Origin: Clostridiales bacterium
GTDB lineage: Bacteria; Bacillota; Clostridia; Oscillospirales; UBA644
Reading direction: 5' to 3'
DNA: 64,000 nucleotides
NCBI GenBank assembly: GCA_016281915.1
Contig: JAEEJO010000037.1
Location: 1 to 64,000 of the forward strand
Positions within the stretch are counted from its first letter, which is position 1. Each line of letters opens with the position of its first letter. A program made the position numbers and the translations under genes. Shown one piece after another: positions 1 through 9,075 of this stretch. Below the pieces are notes generated by a model that was given only the letters and a program-made list of their open reading frames with translations, searched no databases and was not told the origin of the DNA.

Positions 1-30
1 ATCATTCTTTTGCACGGGATACAAAATGCT

Positions 31-339
31 TCAGTTTTGTGAAGCGGAAAGATCTTCATAAACAGCAGTCAACAGCTTTTTAAGAAAATCACGGTCATCA
101 ACGTTGTTTACAAGCAGCATTTTTTTTGCGCCTTCATATGGTGATTCCTCGGACGTATCAGGCATCAGAGATCGCGCTGATGGTGTGGGTTTAGCAAGAA
201 ATCGGTTGTCGTAAATACCGCCTACTATCTTGCCGCGGCAGTAAATGATGTATTCTCCCATCATTGCACGATAGGTAATGCCACTCAGCCCGGATAATTG
301 CTCCATGATAAAATCCAGATATGCCTTGCTTGATGCCAC
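31..339 (-). CDS. TfoX N-terminal domain family protein
   Basis: 102 aa ORF; YRAMMGEYIIYCRGKIVGGIYDNRFLAKPT resembles the TfoX_N family. Confidence 0.8.
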   Translation of the reverse strand: MASSKAYLDFIMEQLSGLSGITYRAMMGEYIIYCRGKIVGGIYDNRFLAKPTPSARSLMPDTSEESPYEGAKKMLLVNNVDDRDFLKKLLTAVYEDLSASQN

Positions 340-554
340 TGTCTTATCTCCTTGTCTGGCCTGTCAACCGACGCTTCGGCTGCTCAGCTTTCATGTGTAA
401 TGTTATAAAACCGTTTATCAGAAACGACTAGCACTGTATTTTTATCTTATTCCTGTCAACTTGCAGACTCAGCGCTATCTTTCAAGCTGAAAGGAAATAA
501 TAAAGTCCTCGCCCGACATATCCTGATTTGAACAAATGTTCGGGAAGGACTTTC

Positions 555-901
555 TGGTGGAGGCGAGGGGAGTTGAACCCCTGTCCGAAAACTCATCCGC
601 GGGACTTTCTACGAGCGTAGCCGGTTGTTCGTTTTCGCCTTTCGCAGCACAGCAGGCAAAGCTATGAAAGGAACATGCCGAAAGCCGTTACCGGGCTACG
701 GCAATCACCCGGTTAACGTTCACCGCTCATCGACGCCTCTTTCCGCGCCGCGGTACTCGCGGAAGAGACGGCCGCCTTTAGTTAGGCAGCAGCTAATTCT
801 GTTCTATTAGCGTTTAATTTTAAAAGTTTGCAGGTTATAGCGGTCTGCGCGCTGCTCGCTTATCCGGCTTCAAAATCCCCGTCGAAATCCGGTACGCCCC
901 C
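555..901 (-). ncRNA. ssrA: transfer-messenger RNA (tmRNA)
   Basis: Minus strand begins GGGGGCGTACCGGATTTCGACGGGG and ends GGTTCAACTCCCCTCGCCTCCACCA; 7-bp acceptor GGGGGCG/CGCCTCC; internal tag frame GCT AAT AGA ACA GAA TTA GCT GCT GCC TAA. Confidence 0.95.
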
Positions 902-1087
902 ATATCTGCATGAATTACATTATATTATAGCACATTAATGCGGTTTTGTCAATCTCGTTATCCGTAATCCGCCCCACCTCCCCTGCCCGCTATTTTATTC
1001 TTTTTTTCCGGAATAAAATTTCTATTGAATTTTTTCTTTTTTTATGTTATACTGTTTTTCGGATTCATTTGCAGACACGGAGGGCGT

Positions 1088-1606
1088 ATGGGACCTTTTG
1101 AGATATTCGCGCAGGCTCTCGGCTTCATAGGCGCGGGAATATATATATTTTCATTTCAGATTCGAGACGTAAAGAAACTCTTTATTTTTCAGTCTCTGGG
1201 CGCAGTGTTTTTTACCGTTCATTTTATACTTCTTGGCGCATATACCGGCGCTCTTCAGAACTCGCTTGCGATACTGCGCGGAATAATACTTCTTTTTCAC
1301 GGCAAAAAGTGGGCGAGCAGTAAATTCACACTTGCCGGACTGATACTTTTATTTATTGTTTCGGGCATCATCACCTATTCTGGGCCGCTCGGTCTTTTGC
1401 CGATGATCGCAATGATCGTAAGCACGATAGCCATGTGGACTCACGACGGATTCAAGATACGTGTAACGCAGCTTGCAGCGACATCCCCGTTCTGGCTGAT
1501 ATACAACGTATCGGTAATGTCTGTTTCGGGAATAATCACCGAAACGTTCAACATTATTTCGGTAATCATATCTTTTATACGATACGGCAAACATTACGAC
1601 AGCTGA
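1088..1606 (+). CDS. YgjV-like inner membrane protein
   Basis: MGPFEIFAQALGFIGAGIYIFSFQIRDVKKLFIFQ, multiple TM segments; internal ATG preferred as start. Confidence 0.7.
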   Translation: MGPFEIFAQALGFIGAGIYIFSFQIRDVKKLFIFQSLGAVFFTVHFILLGAYTGALQNSLAILRGIILLFHGKKWASSKFTLAGLILLFIVSGIITYSGPLGLLPMIAMIVSTIAMWTHDGFKIRVTQLAATSPFWLIYNVSVMSVSGIITETFNIISVIISFIRYGKHYDS

Positions 1607-1655
1607 TCGTGAACAATGACTTGAACATATACGGAAAACGGAAAGGACTTATATT

Positions 1656-3158
1656 ATGGAACTGAACGAAGCGCTTGAGCGGTATAAAAAACTTCAGGCA
1701 AAAATGGCCGCCTACGGACACGCGATGTCCCTCATCTATTATGACGGTGTAACTGGAGCACCGAAAGGAACTGCGGCAAACAGAGCGCAGACGCTTTCTG
1801 TCCTCAGCGAAGAGGACTATGTGATCTCAACCGGGAAAGAGACTACTGACCTGCTTGAATATCTTGACAGCCACAGAGAAGAGCTCGGCGAGAAAGACAG
1901 ACGGTCGGTATATCTTGCGCTGAAGGGTATTCGTGAAATGCAGAAAATACCGATGGACGAATATATCGAATATCAGAAGCTGATGGTGGAAGCGGACGAT
2001 ATATGGCACAGAGCAAAAGAGACGAGCGACTTTGAGCTGTTCCGCCCCGTTCTTGAAAAGGTTTTCGAATATACGATCCGTTTTGCACGCTACTGTGCGC
2101 CGGAAAAAGACGTTTACGACTACTGCCTTGACAGATACGCCGAAGGTCTGACCACGGAAACGTGCGATATGTTTTTTGACGCGTTAAAGGAAAAACTTGT
2201 TCCCCTCCTTAAAAGGATATCAGAAAAACCTCAGATTTCCGATGAGTGTATCTGCGGGGATTTTGATGAAAAGGCTCAGGAAGAATTTGCGTATCAGCTC
2301 ATGAAGATTATCGGGCTTGACACCGATCACTGCGGACTGGCAACAACCGAGCATCCCTTTACGACGAGTCTCGGTTCGCACCACGACGTCCGTATTACGA
2401 CCAATTATCACCGTGAAAACGTATCTTATTCAATGTACAGCGTTATTCATGAAGGCGGTCACGCACTTTACGACTCCGGCTCGGAGGACGAACTTGCATA
2501 CACAAACCTTGACGGCGGAGCGGCAATGAATATTCACGAAAGCCAAAGCCGTTTTTATGAAAACATCCTCGGCAGAAGCCGCGGATTCATATCATACATT
2601 TATCCCGTTATGTGCAGATATTTCCCGGAGCAGATGGCAAATCACACAGAAGACGAGCTTTATCGAGCAGTAAACGTCGTAACGCCGTCTCTTATACGCA
2701 CGGAAGCTGATGAGGTAACTTACTGCCTGCACATAATGATACGCTACGAACTCGAAAAAAAGCTGATGCACGGACAGTTGCAGGTCAGGGATCTGCCGAG
2801 TGAATGGAACAGACTTTACAGAGAATATCTGGGAATAGAAGTTCCGTGTGACAGAGAAGGAGTTTTGCAGGACAGCCACTGGTCCGGAGGACTTATCGGA
2901 TACTTCCCTTCATATGCTCTGGGCAGCGCATACGGAGCGCAGTTTTTGCGCAGGATGAAGGAGGATATAGACGTTGAAGGATGTTTGCGCGAAGGAAACT
3001 TTGCCCCGATAAACGCATGGAACAGAGAGCGTATATGGATATTCGGAAGATCTAAAACGCCCGAAGAGCTTCTTGAAAACACGCTCGCAGAGAAATTTGA
3101 TCCGTTTGTTTATACAGACTATCTCGAAAAAAAGTATTCTGAAATCTATAATCTGTGA
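1656..3158 (+). CDS. M32 family carboxypeptidase (thermostable carboxypeptidase Taq type)
   Basis: 500 aa, HEGGHALYD (HExxH) and NIHESQSRFYEN motifs typical of M32. Confidence 0.92.
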   Translation: MELNEALERYKKLQAKMAAYGHAMSLIYYDGVTGAPKGTAANRAQTLSVLSEEDYVISTGKETTDLLEYLDSHREELGEKDRRSVYLALKGIREMQKIPMDEYIEYQKLMVEADDIWHRAKETSDFELFRPVLEKVFEYTIRFARYCAPEKDVYDYCLDRYAEGLTTETCDMFFDALKEKLVPLLKRISEKPQISDECICGDFDEKAQEEFAYQLMKIIGLDTDHCGLATTEHPFTTSLGSHHDVRITTNYHRENVSYSMYSVIHEGGHALYDSGSEDELAYTNLDGGAAMNIHESQSRFYENILGRSRGFISYIYPVMCRYFPEQMANHTEDELYRAVNVVTPSLIRTEADEVTYCLHIMIRYELEKKLMHGQLQVRDLPSEWNRLYREYLGIEVPCDREGVLQDSHWSGGLIGYFPSYALGSAYGAQFLRRMKEDIDVEGCLREGNFAPINAWNRERIWIFGRSKTPEELLENTLAEKFDPFVYTDYLEKKYSEIYNL

Positions 3159-3170
3159 TAAATACCATAA

Positions 3171-3197
3171 GGGGAGAGCTTATACTGCCTCTCCCCT
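3171..3197 (+). terminator. inverted repeat/terminator after M32 peptidase
   Basis: GGGGAGAG...CTCTCCCC downstream of the stop codon; no strong T-tract. Confidence 0.5.
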
Positions 3198-3247
3198 ATC
3201 TATCAGAACGAGAAGAGCGATTTAACACAAAAGTCACAATTTGGGAC

Positions 3248-3276
3248 TTGTAATATCCAGCAAACTATGGTATAAT
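3248..3276 (+). promoter_or_regulatory. sigma-A-type promoter for tRNA-Trp
   Basis: TTGTAA, 17 nt spacer, TATAAT. Confidence 0.6.
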
Positions 3277-3304
3277 AGTTAAGCTTGAAAAAGCGATATC
3301 ACAC

Positions 3305-3380
3305 AGGGGTATAGCTCAGCAGGTAGAGCAGCGGTCTCCAAAACCGCGTGCCGAGGGTTCGATCCCTTCTGCCCCTGCCA
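3305..3380 (+). tRNA. tRNA-Trp (CCA)
   Basis: AGGGGTA/TGCCCCT acceptor, anticodon loop CTCCAAA, GGTTCGATCCC T-arm, encoded CCA. Confidence 0.95.
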
Positions 3381-3418
3381 AAAAAGCCTCTTTTGCCAAC
3401 AGACAAAAGAGGCTTTTT
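3381..3418 (+). terminator. intrinsic terminator after tRNA-Trp
   Basis: AAAAAGCCTCTTTTG loop CAAAAGAGGCTTTTT. Confidence 0.9.
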
Positions 3419-3460
3419 GATTGATTACGGTATATGTTTCAGAAAGGATGTGATCCCTGC

Positions 3461-4267
3461 ATGGATGCATTAGACGCAATCAGAAAAAGAAGAAGTGTAA
3501 GAACGTTTGAAAGCCCCGTTACTGCAGAAGACGCTCAAATGATACTCGATTATGCGGAAAACGCTGATAATCCGTATAATATTCCGATCAGCTGGAGCAT
3601 TCCTGACAGCACGAAATTCGGTCTTTCCAGCCCTGTGATAGTAGGAACAGATACGTTTATCGCAGGCAAGATGAAACGCACCGAGCACGCGGAAGAGGCT
3701 TTCGGCTTTTCATTTGAAAAAGTTGTTTTGTTTGCGGAGAGTATCGGCGTAGGAACGACGTGGATAGCCGGAACGATGAACAGAAACGCTTTTGAGAGCG
3801 CTGTCGGGCTTGGTGAAGGCGAAGTTATGCCGTGCGTAAGTCCGCTGGGATATCCGGCGAAGAAAATGTCGGTTCGCGAAGCCGTAATGCGCAAAGGTAT
3901 AGGCGCAGACAGCCGTCTTGACTTCGGCGATCTGTTTTTTGACGGAGAAACCGATAAACCTCTGTCAAAAGAAGCCGCAGGAAAACTTGCAGAAGTTCTT
4001 GAAGCTGTCAGACTTGCCCCGTCGGCAGTCAACAAACAGCCATGGCGTGTGGCAGTATGCGAAGATGCGGTTCATTTTTACGAAAAGCAAAGCCGTGGAT
4101 ACGATGACGGCATATGGGACCTGCAAAAGATCGATATGGGCATCGCACTTTGTCATTTTGAGCTTGCTGCGGCGCAGCTCGGCATAGACGTTAAATTTAT
4201 GATCAAAAACCCCTGTCCTGACAGAGCGGACGGGTTGAAATATATCGCATCGTATTCTGTAAAGTAA
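3461..4267 (+). CDS. nitroreductase family protein
   Basis: MDALDAIRKRRSVRTFESPVT and APSAVNKQPWRVAV motifs. Confidence 0.85.
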   Translation: MDALDAIRKRRSVRTFESPVTAEDAQMILDYAENADNPYNIPISWSIPDSTKFGLSSPVIVGTDTFIAGKMKRTEHAEEAFGFSFEKVVLFAESIGVGTTWIAGTMNRNAFESAVGLGEGEVMPCVSPLGYPAKKMSVREAVMRKGIGADSRLDFGDLFFDGETDKPLSKEAAGKLAEVLEAVRLAPSAVNKQPWRVAVCEDAVHFYEKQSRGYDDGIWDLQKIDMGIALCHFELAAAQLGIDVKFMIKNPCPDRADGLKYIASYSVK

Positions 4268-4344
4268 TACAACTTTACTGTTGTTCGGATCCAGAATAAT
4301 CCGCGTTGTTTGCGCGTGAAGATAATGATACGGAGGATTTATAA

Positions 4345-4746
4345 ATGAAAGACATTGAAAGAGTTTGCAGCTTCCTTGATGAAGCGGGAACTTATTATCT
4401 TGCAACCGTTGAAGGCGATCAGCCGAGGGTTCGTCCCTTCGGAACGGTCCTTCTTTGCAAAGACAGACTTTACATCCAGACGGGCAAGATCAAGCCTGTT
4501 TCAAAACAGCTTGCAGCAAATCCGAAAGCTGAAATATGCGCATTCAAAGACGGTCAATGGCTCCGTGTTTCCGGTGAACTTGAAAATGACGATGACCGCA
4601 ACGTAAAAGTTGCGATGCTTGAGAAAATGCCTTCTCTTAAAGCAATGTACTCACCGGATGACGGAAATATGCAGATGCTCTTTTTCAAAAACGCTGTCGC
4701 AACGTTCAGCTCGTTCACGTCTGCACCTGAGACAGTTAAACTCTGA
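4345..4746 (+). CDS. pyridoxamine 5'-phosphate oxidase family protein
   Basis: YYLATVEGDQPRVRPFGTVLLCKDRLYIQTG split-barrel signature. Confidence 0.85.
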   Translation: MKDIERVCSFLDEAGTYYLATVEGDQPRVRPFGTVLLCKDRLYIQTGKIKPVSKQLAANPKAEICAFKDGQWLRVSGELENDDDRNVKVAMLEKMPSLKAMYSPDDGNMQMLFFKNAVATFSSFTSAPETVKL

Positions 4747-4883
4747 TAACACATAAATGCGGACCGTCTTCTGAAGACGGTCCGCAAAACGGAAAACGGG
4801 TCGCGGAATACAGCGTTTTAGCCTATTCTGTTAAATGGCTCAGATCAAAAAACGAATTAAACGTATACAAGGTGATAACAGTC

Positions 4884-5834
4884 ATGAAAAAATATATAGC
4901 AACGGCAGTATCTGCATGCATTGTGATACTGCTTGCGGTATTGTGCATTTTATTTAGAGGCGAAGGTTTTTCCGCTCTTCAGGAAGAGACGTTCAAACTT
5001 CTCACTGTCATTTGCGCCGCGAGCGCTCTTTACTGCTTCGTCGTTGGCGAAATAACGAAGAACTATTCACAGATGGATAAACTCTGGAGCATTCTGCCGA
5101 TAGTATATGCGTGGATAATCGCAGCTAAGGGAGATTTTTCCTTGCGTCTTATCGTATACGCCGTTATCGTAACCGCATGGGGCATACGGCTGACGGTGAA
5201 TTTTGCCAGAAAAGGCGCATACAGGTTGAAATTCTGGGAAGGAAGAGAAGATTACCGCTGGTCTGTCGTAAAAAGCAGCCCGGTATTCAGTAACGGATTT
5301 TTATGGACACTTTTCGATCTGTTTTTTATCAGTATATATCAAAATCTTCTTGTCCTGGCGATTTGTCTGCCCGCGCTCGCATGCATGGGCTCTTCTGAGC
5401 CGTTTGCTGCCGCGGATATTGTCGCAGCGGTCTTGGCTGTGGCGTTTCTGGTGCTCGAAACTGTTGCCGACGAATATCAGTGGAACTTTCATAAAAAGAA
5501 ACAGGGATTTCTTGCCGAAGGAAAAACGCTTTCCGAGCTCCCGTCGCCATATAATCTCGGCTTTAACACCTTAGGTCCGTGGAGCCGTATGCGCCATCCG
5601 AATTATCTTGGTGAGCAGGGAATATGGCTGAGTCTTTATCTTTTCACCATAGGCGCGGGCGTAACAAGTAACGGTATTTTCAATATCACCGCGATAGGTC
5701 CGCTTTTGCTTATTCTTCTGTTTATGGGCAGCTCTGCTCTCGGCGAAAAGATTTCTTCGGGCAAATATCCCTCATATAAGGATTATATAAACCAGGTCTA
5801 TAAATACCTGCCGCTTAAAAAATTCAAACCGTGA
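4884..5834 (+). CDS. DUF1295 / steroid 5-alpha-reductase-like membrane protein
   Basis: Multi-TM; WSRMRHPNYLGEQGIWLSLYLF motif. Confidence 0.85.
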   Translation: MKKYIATAVSACIVILLAVLCILFRGEGFSALQEETFKLLTVICAASALYCFVVGEITKNYSQMDKLWSILPIVYAWIIAAKGDFSLRLIVYAVIVTAWGIRLTVNFARKGAYRLKFWEGREDYRWSVVKSSPVFSNGFLWTLFDLFFISIYQNLLVLAICLPALACMGSSEPFAAADIVAAVLAVAFLVLETVADEYQWNFHKKKQGFLAEGKTLSELPSPYNLGFNTLGPWSRMRHPNYLGEQGIWLSLYLFTIGAGVTSNGIFNITAIGPLLLILLFMGSSALGEKISSGKYPSYKDYINQVYKYLPLKKFKP

Positions 5835-5854
5835 AGCGTTTAAAAACATATATA

Positions 5855-5889
5855 AATATCTCCGCCTTATCAGGGCGGAGATTTGTTTT
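5855..5889 (+). terminator. intrinsic terminator
   Basis: ATCTCCGCC TTATCA GGGCGGAGAT followed by TTGTTTTTT. Confidence 0.85.
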
Positions 5890-5991
5890 TTCATTGATTT
5901 CCGAGTATCGGTGAAAACGCAGACACTGCCGTTTCGGCTGAAAGCCATAAATCAGGTACAGAGGGAATGTATGCCTATGACCGGTCAACTT

Positions 5992-6624
5992 TTACGCGTG
6001 CAATTTTTTTGACAGTCCCCAGAATGCTATCGAAGCCCCCCAGCTTAAAAGACAGATGGAGATAAGAAATACGAAGCCTATTCCCCATCCCCAGAAAAGA
6101 AAACCGTAGATATCCGTTGTCGGGTCTGAATGTCCCTTCCAGCCCACGGCATTGATCACAGAATAGACCGCGCCGTAAAGGAACGTGGGAAGGATTCCCC
6201 ATAACGTGACGGAAAAGGGGTATGCGCGCCGTGGAGTTATAAGAAGCATTTTAACCATTCCAAGCAGAGGAACGATCAGATGGAACCAGAGGTTTGCGCG
6301 AAGATACATAAAACCGTATCCGTATACTGGACCGAGAAAACCGATGACAACAAGAAACGTAACCGTTACAACAGTCGTTCCGACAAGCTGAAAGATGAAT
6401 AGCCAGTCGGGGATAACGGAATTCTTTTTTATAAGAGAGAAAACGAGCATAACAAGTGATGAAAGCGCACACAGAAGGTTAGACTGGACGGTATAATACT
6501 TTAAGGCGCCCCACCCTCTTGCCGACAGAGAATCATCCGTGTGGGCGGTCATCATAAGTATAAGGGCGAATATGACAAAAACGACGATTGCGACGTCAAG
6601 AACGATTATAGCTGTTTTTTTCAT
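5992..6624 (-). CDS. Pr6Pr family membrane protein
   Basis: YYTVQSNLLCALSSLVMLVFSL and six to seven TM segments. Confidence 0.7.
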   Translation of the reverse strand: MKKTAIIVLDVAIVVFVIFALILMMTAHTDDSLSARGWGALKYYTVQSNLLCALSSLVMLVFSLIKKNSVIPDWLFIFQLVGTTVVTVTFLVVIGFLGPVYGYGFMYLRANLWFHLIVPLLGMVKMLLITPRRAYPFSVTLWGILPTFLYGAVYSVINAVGWKGHSDPTTDIYGFLFWGWGIGFVFLISICLLSWGASIAFWGLSKKLHA

Positions 6625-6627
6625 TTG

Positions 6628-9024
6628 TTATTCTCCGTAATCCAGAACAGGCAAAGTAAGAGAGACATCTTTGAATCCCTCTGCAGATACTGTCAGGGTC
6701 ACGCTTCCGCTTTCGGTTTTGGAGCGAACGATTGCAAGAAGTCTGCCCCTGTAAGACGTGAAAGCGCCAGAGCAGTAGTTTTCCGCGGTGATCGGACGTG
6801 CTACGCCGAATGCGGCAAGTTCGCCTGCGCCCGAAACGTCGGCTTTACAGAGGATCTCAGCATCGGGAACTCTTGTCCCTGAAGCATCCGTGATTTCTGC
6901 AGTGATATACGCAAGAGAGCATCCGTTTGCCAAGAGGGACGCCACGTTAGAAGTCAGCCTGATCGTCTCCGGTCTGCCGGCGGTAAAAACAACGTCGCGG
7001 CTGATTTCTTCATTTCCGTTATAGCTTATTGCCGTTAAAGTTCCCGGCGCATAGATAACGTTGAACTCAGCGGTATACCTGTTGCTTTTGCCCGCAGGTT
7101 TGCGGCCGAGGCTGACACCGTTGAGAATAAGCTCGACTTCCTGCGCGGCGGAGTAAACATCCACCTGAACCGGTTTTCCTTCATAGCCGCGCCATGTCCA
7201 GCTGTTTTCGCGCTCCGGCCATGACCACGCGCTCAGCTCTTCCGCCTTTCCGTAATTGGCGGGGTACCCGGAAGCGATATACGTTTCGTTGGAGCCCCAG
7301 ACGATTTTCCTGTAATGAAGCTGGGGTCTTTCGAAGCCGCAGATATCAAAATCACTGCAGTTTGCAAGACGCCACGGGAAACCGGACACCATATCGGCAG
7401 AGTCTTTTTCCGCCTTATCATAATAAACTGCTTTTCCTATGCCGGCCTCGCCGATATAGTCAAAACCAGTCCATGTAAAATCACCGATGACATACGGCAG
7501 TTTTTCCGTTATATCCCATACTCTGTCGATCTCTTTCGGGAAGCTTTCCGTTCCGCATATTATTCTGTCGGGGAACCGAACGCCGTCTTTTTCATATCTT
7601 TCGGGCAGATAATTGTATCCCATAATATCAAGAACCGCGCCGTAAGGCTCTGTATATTTTCCCCAGTTGGCTTCTCTGAATGAGGCGGCAGCCTCCGCCC
7701 CTTCGGTTTCGGAAATACGTTTTTCTTCTTCGAAAATCCCCTCTGCCTCTTTGGGCACCGTTCCGTTCCAGAGAATGCAAACGGCACTTGTAACGGGACG
7801 GGTAGAGTCAAGCGAGCGAACTTTTTCCGCAAGGGCTCGGGCGACCTCGTAACCGTTGCCTCCGCCTCCCCGTTCGCCTACCTCATTACCAATCGACCAG
7901 ATGGCGACGGAAGGATGGTTTCTGTCGCGCAGAATAAAGCTTTCCATATCGCTTTCCCAGTTATTTCCGAAGTAAAGATGATAGTCGTTCGTGTTTTTTT
8001 CGAGATTCCACATATCGAAAGCTTCGTCCATCACTATAATGCCGAGTTTATCGCAGATAGCGAGCATATCGCGCGAAGGCGGGTTATGCGCGGATCTGAC
8101 AGCATTAAAGCCGTTGTTTTTAAGCAAGGAGAGCTTGCGGTATTCGCTGTCGTAAAATGATGCTGCGCCGAGAAGCCCGTTGTCATGATGGACGCAGGCG
8201 CCTTTCAGCTTGACAGTTCTTCCGTTGAGCATAAAGCCGTTTTTAACCTCCGCTGAAACGGTACGTATTCCGAAAGAAACAAAATCGCTGTCAAGGCAGC
8301 AGCCATCTCTGTTTTTCACTCTTGCGCTGACGGTATAAAGCGCGGGATTGTCTGTATCCCAAAGGTCGGCATCGGGAATGACAAAACGAAGCCTGCAAAC
8401 CGTTTTTCCTCCTGCCTCGATATGTACAACCCTTGACTCCGCCGCTTCACCTATCGAAGCGCAGACACGGTATTCACCCGACTCGTCAGTTTCATTCTGC
8501 ACGGTTATCTCGACGATAACGTATGCCGTGCCGTCTGAAATTCTTTCGGTATGAGCATAGATGCCCCACGGAGCAATGTGTATAAGATCTCCTACGAGCA
8601 GATCCACGTGACGGTAAAGTCCGGACCCGCTATACCATCGGCTGTTGAGCTGTGAGGAATTATCGACCGTAACGGTAAGGATACCGTCTTCGCCCGGGGT
8701 CACGAATTCTGTAATATCCGCATGGAAAGGAGTATAGCCGTAAGGATGGGAAACGATAGCTCTGCCGTTGAATGAAACATCGGTAAGTCCGTATGAGCCG
8801 TCGAATTCTACGATCACTTTTTTATTTTTCCATTCCTGCGGAACTGATAAGGTTTTTTCATAATACCCCGTTCCGCCCGTATAATATCCGCTTGCAGCGG
8901 CTGAAGCAGCATCGGCAGAGACGTCTGTGCCGATAGTGAAATCGTGCGGCAGATTAACGGTGCTTGCATCGCCTTTTTTCTCTGTTCTGAATTTCCAGTT
9001 TCTGTCGATAGATATGCGGTTCAT
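6628..9024 (-). CDS. glycoside hydrolase family 2 protein (beta-galactosidase/beta-glucuronidase-like)
   Basis: VRSAHNPPSRDMLAICDKLGIIVMDEAFDMW, HPSVAIWSIGNE and FTWTGFDYIGE motifs. Confidence 0.92.
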   Translation of the reverse strand: MNRISIDRNWKFRTEKKGDASTVNLPHDFTIGTDVSADAASAAASGYYTGGTGYYEKTLSVPQEWKNKKVIVEFDGSYGLTDVSFNGRAIVSHPYGYTPFHADITEFVTPGEDGILTVTVDNSSQLNSRWYSGSGLYRHVDLLVGDLIHIAPWGIYAHTERISDGTAYVIVEITVQNETDESGEYRVCASIGEAAESRVVHIEAGGKTVCRLRFVIPDADLWDTDNPALYTVSARVKNRDGCCLDSDFVSFGIRTVSAEVKNGFMLNGRTVKLKGACVHHDNGLLGAASFYDSEYRKLSLLKNNGFNAVRSAHNPPSRDMLAICDKLGIIVMDEAFDMWNLEKNTNDYHLYFGNNWESDMESFILRDRNHPSVAIWSIGNEVGERGGGGNGYEVARALAEKVRSLDSTRPVTSAVCILWNGTVPKEAEGIFEEEKRISETEGAEAAASFREANWGKYTEPYGAVLDIMGYNYLPERYEKDGVRFPDRIICGTESFPKEIDRVWDITEKLPYVIGDFTWTGFDYIGEAGIGKAVYYDKAEKDSADMVSGFPWRLANCSDFDICGFERPQLHYRKIVWGSNETYIASGYPANYGKAEELSAWSWPERENSWTWRGYEGKPVQVDVYSAAQEVELILNGVSLGRKPAGKSNRYTAEFNVIYAPGTLTAISYNGNEEISRDVVFTAGRPETIRLTSNVASLLANGCSLAYITAEITDASGTRVPDAEILCKADVSGAGELAAFGVARPITAENYCSGAFTSYRGRLLAIVRSKTESGSVTLTVSAEGFKDVSLTLPVLDYGE

Positions 9025-9075
9025 AGGTTTTCTCCTGTCCGAATTATTTATTTTGAAAATACGGTTTTACGGATC

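Noticed and set aside
625-810. 61-aa + strand ORF
   Set aside because: Lies entirely inside the minus-strand tmRNA gene; composition is explained by the RNA.
3550-4035. 161-aa minus-strand ORF antisense to nitroreductase
   Set aside because: Fully antisense to a recognisable CDS, no family-like sequence; shadow ORF from codon composition.
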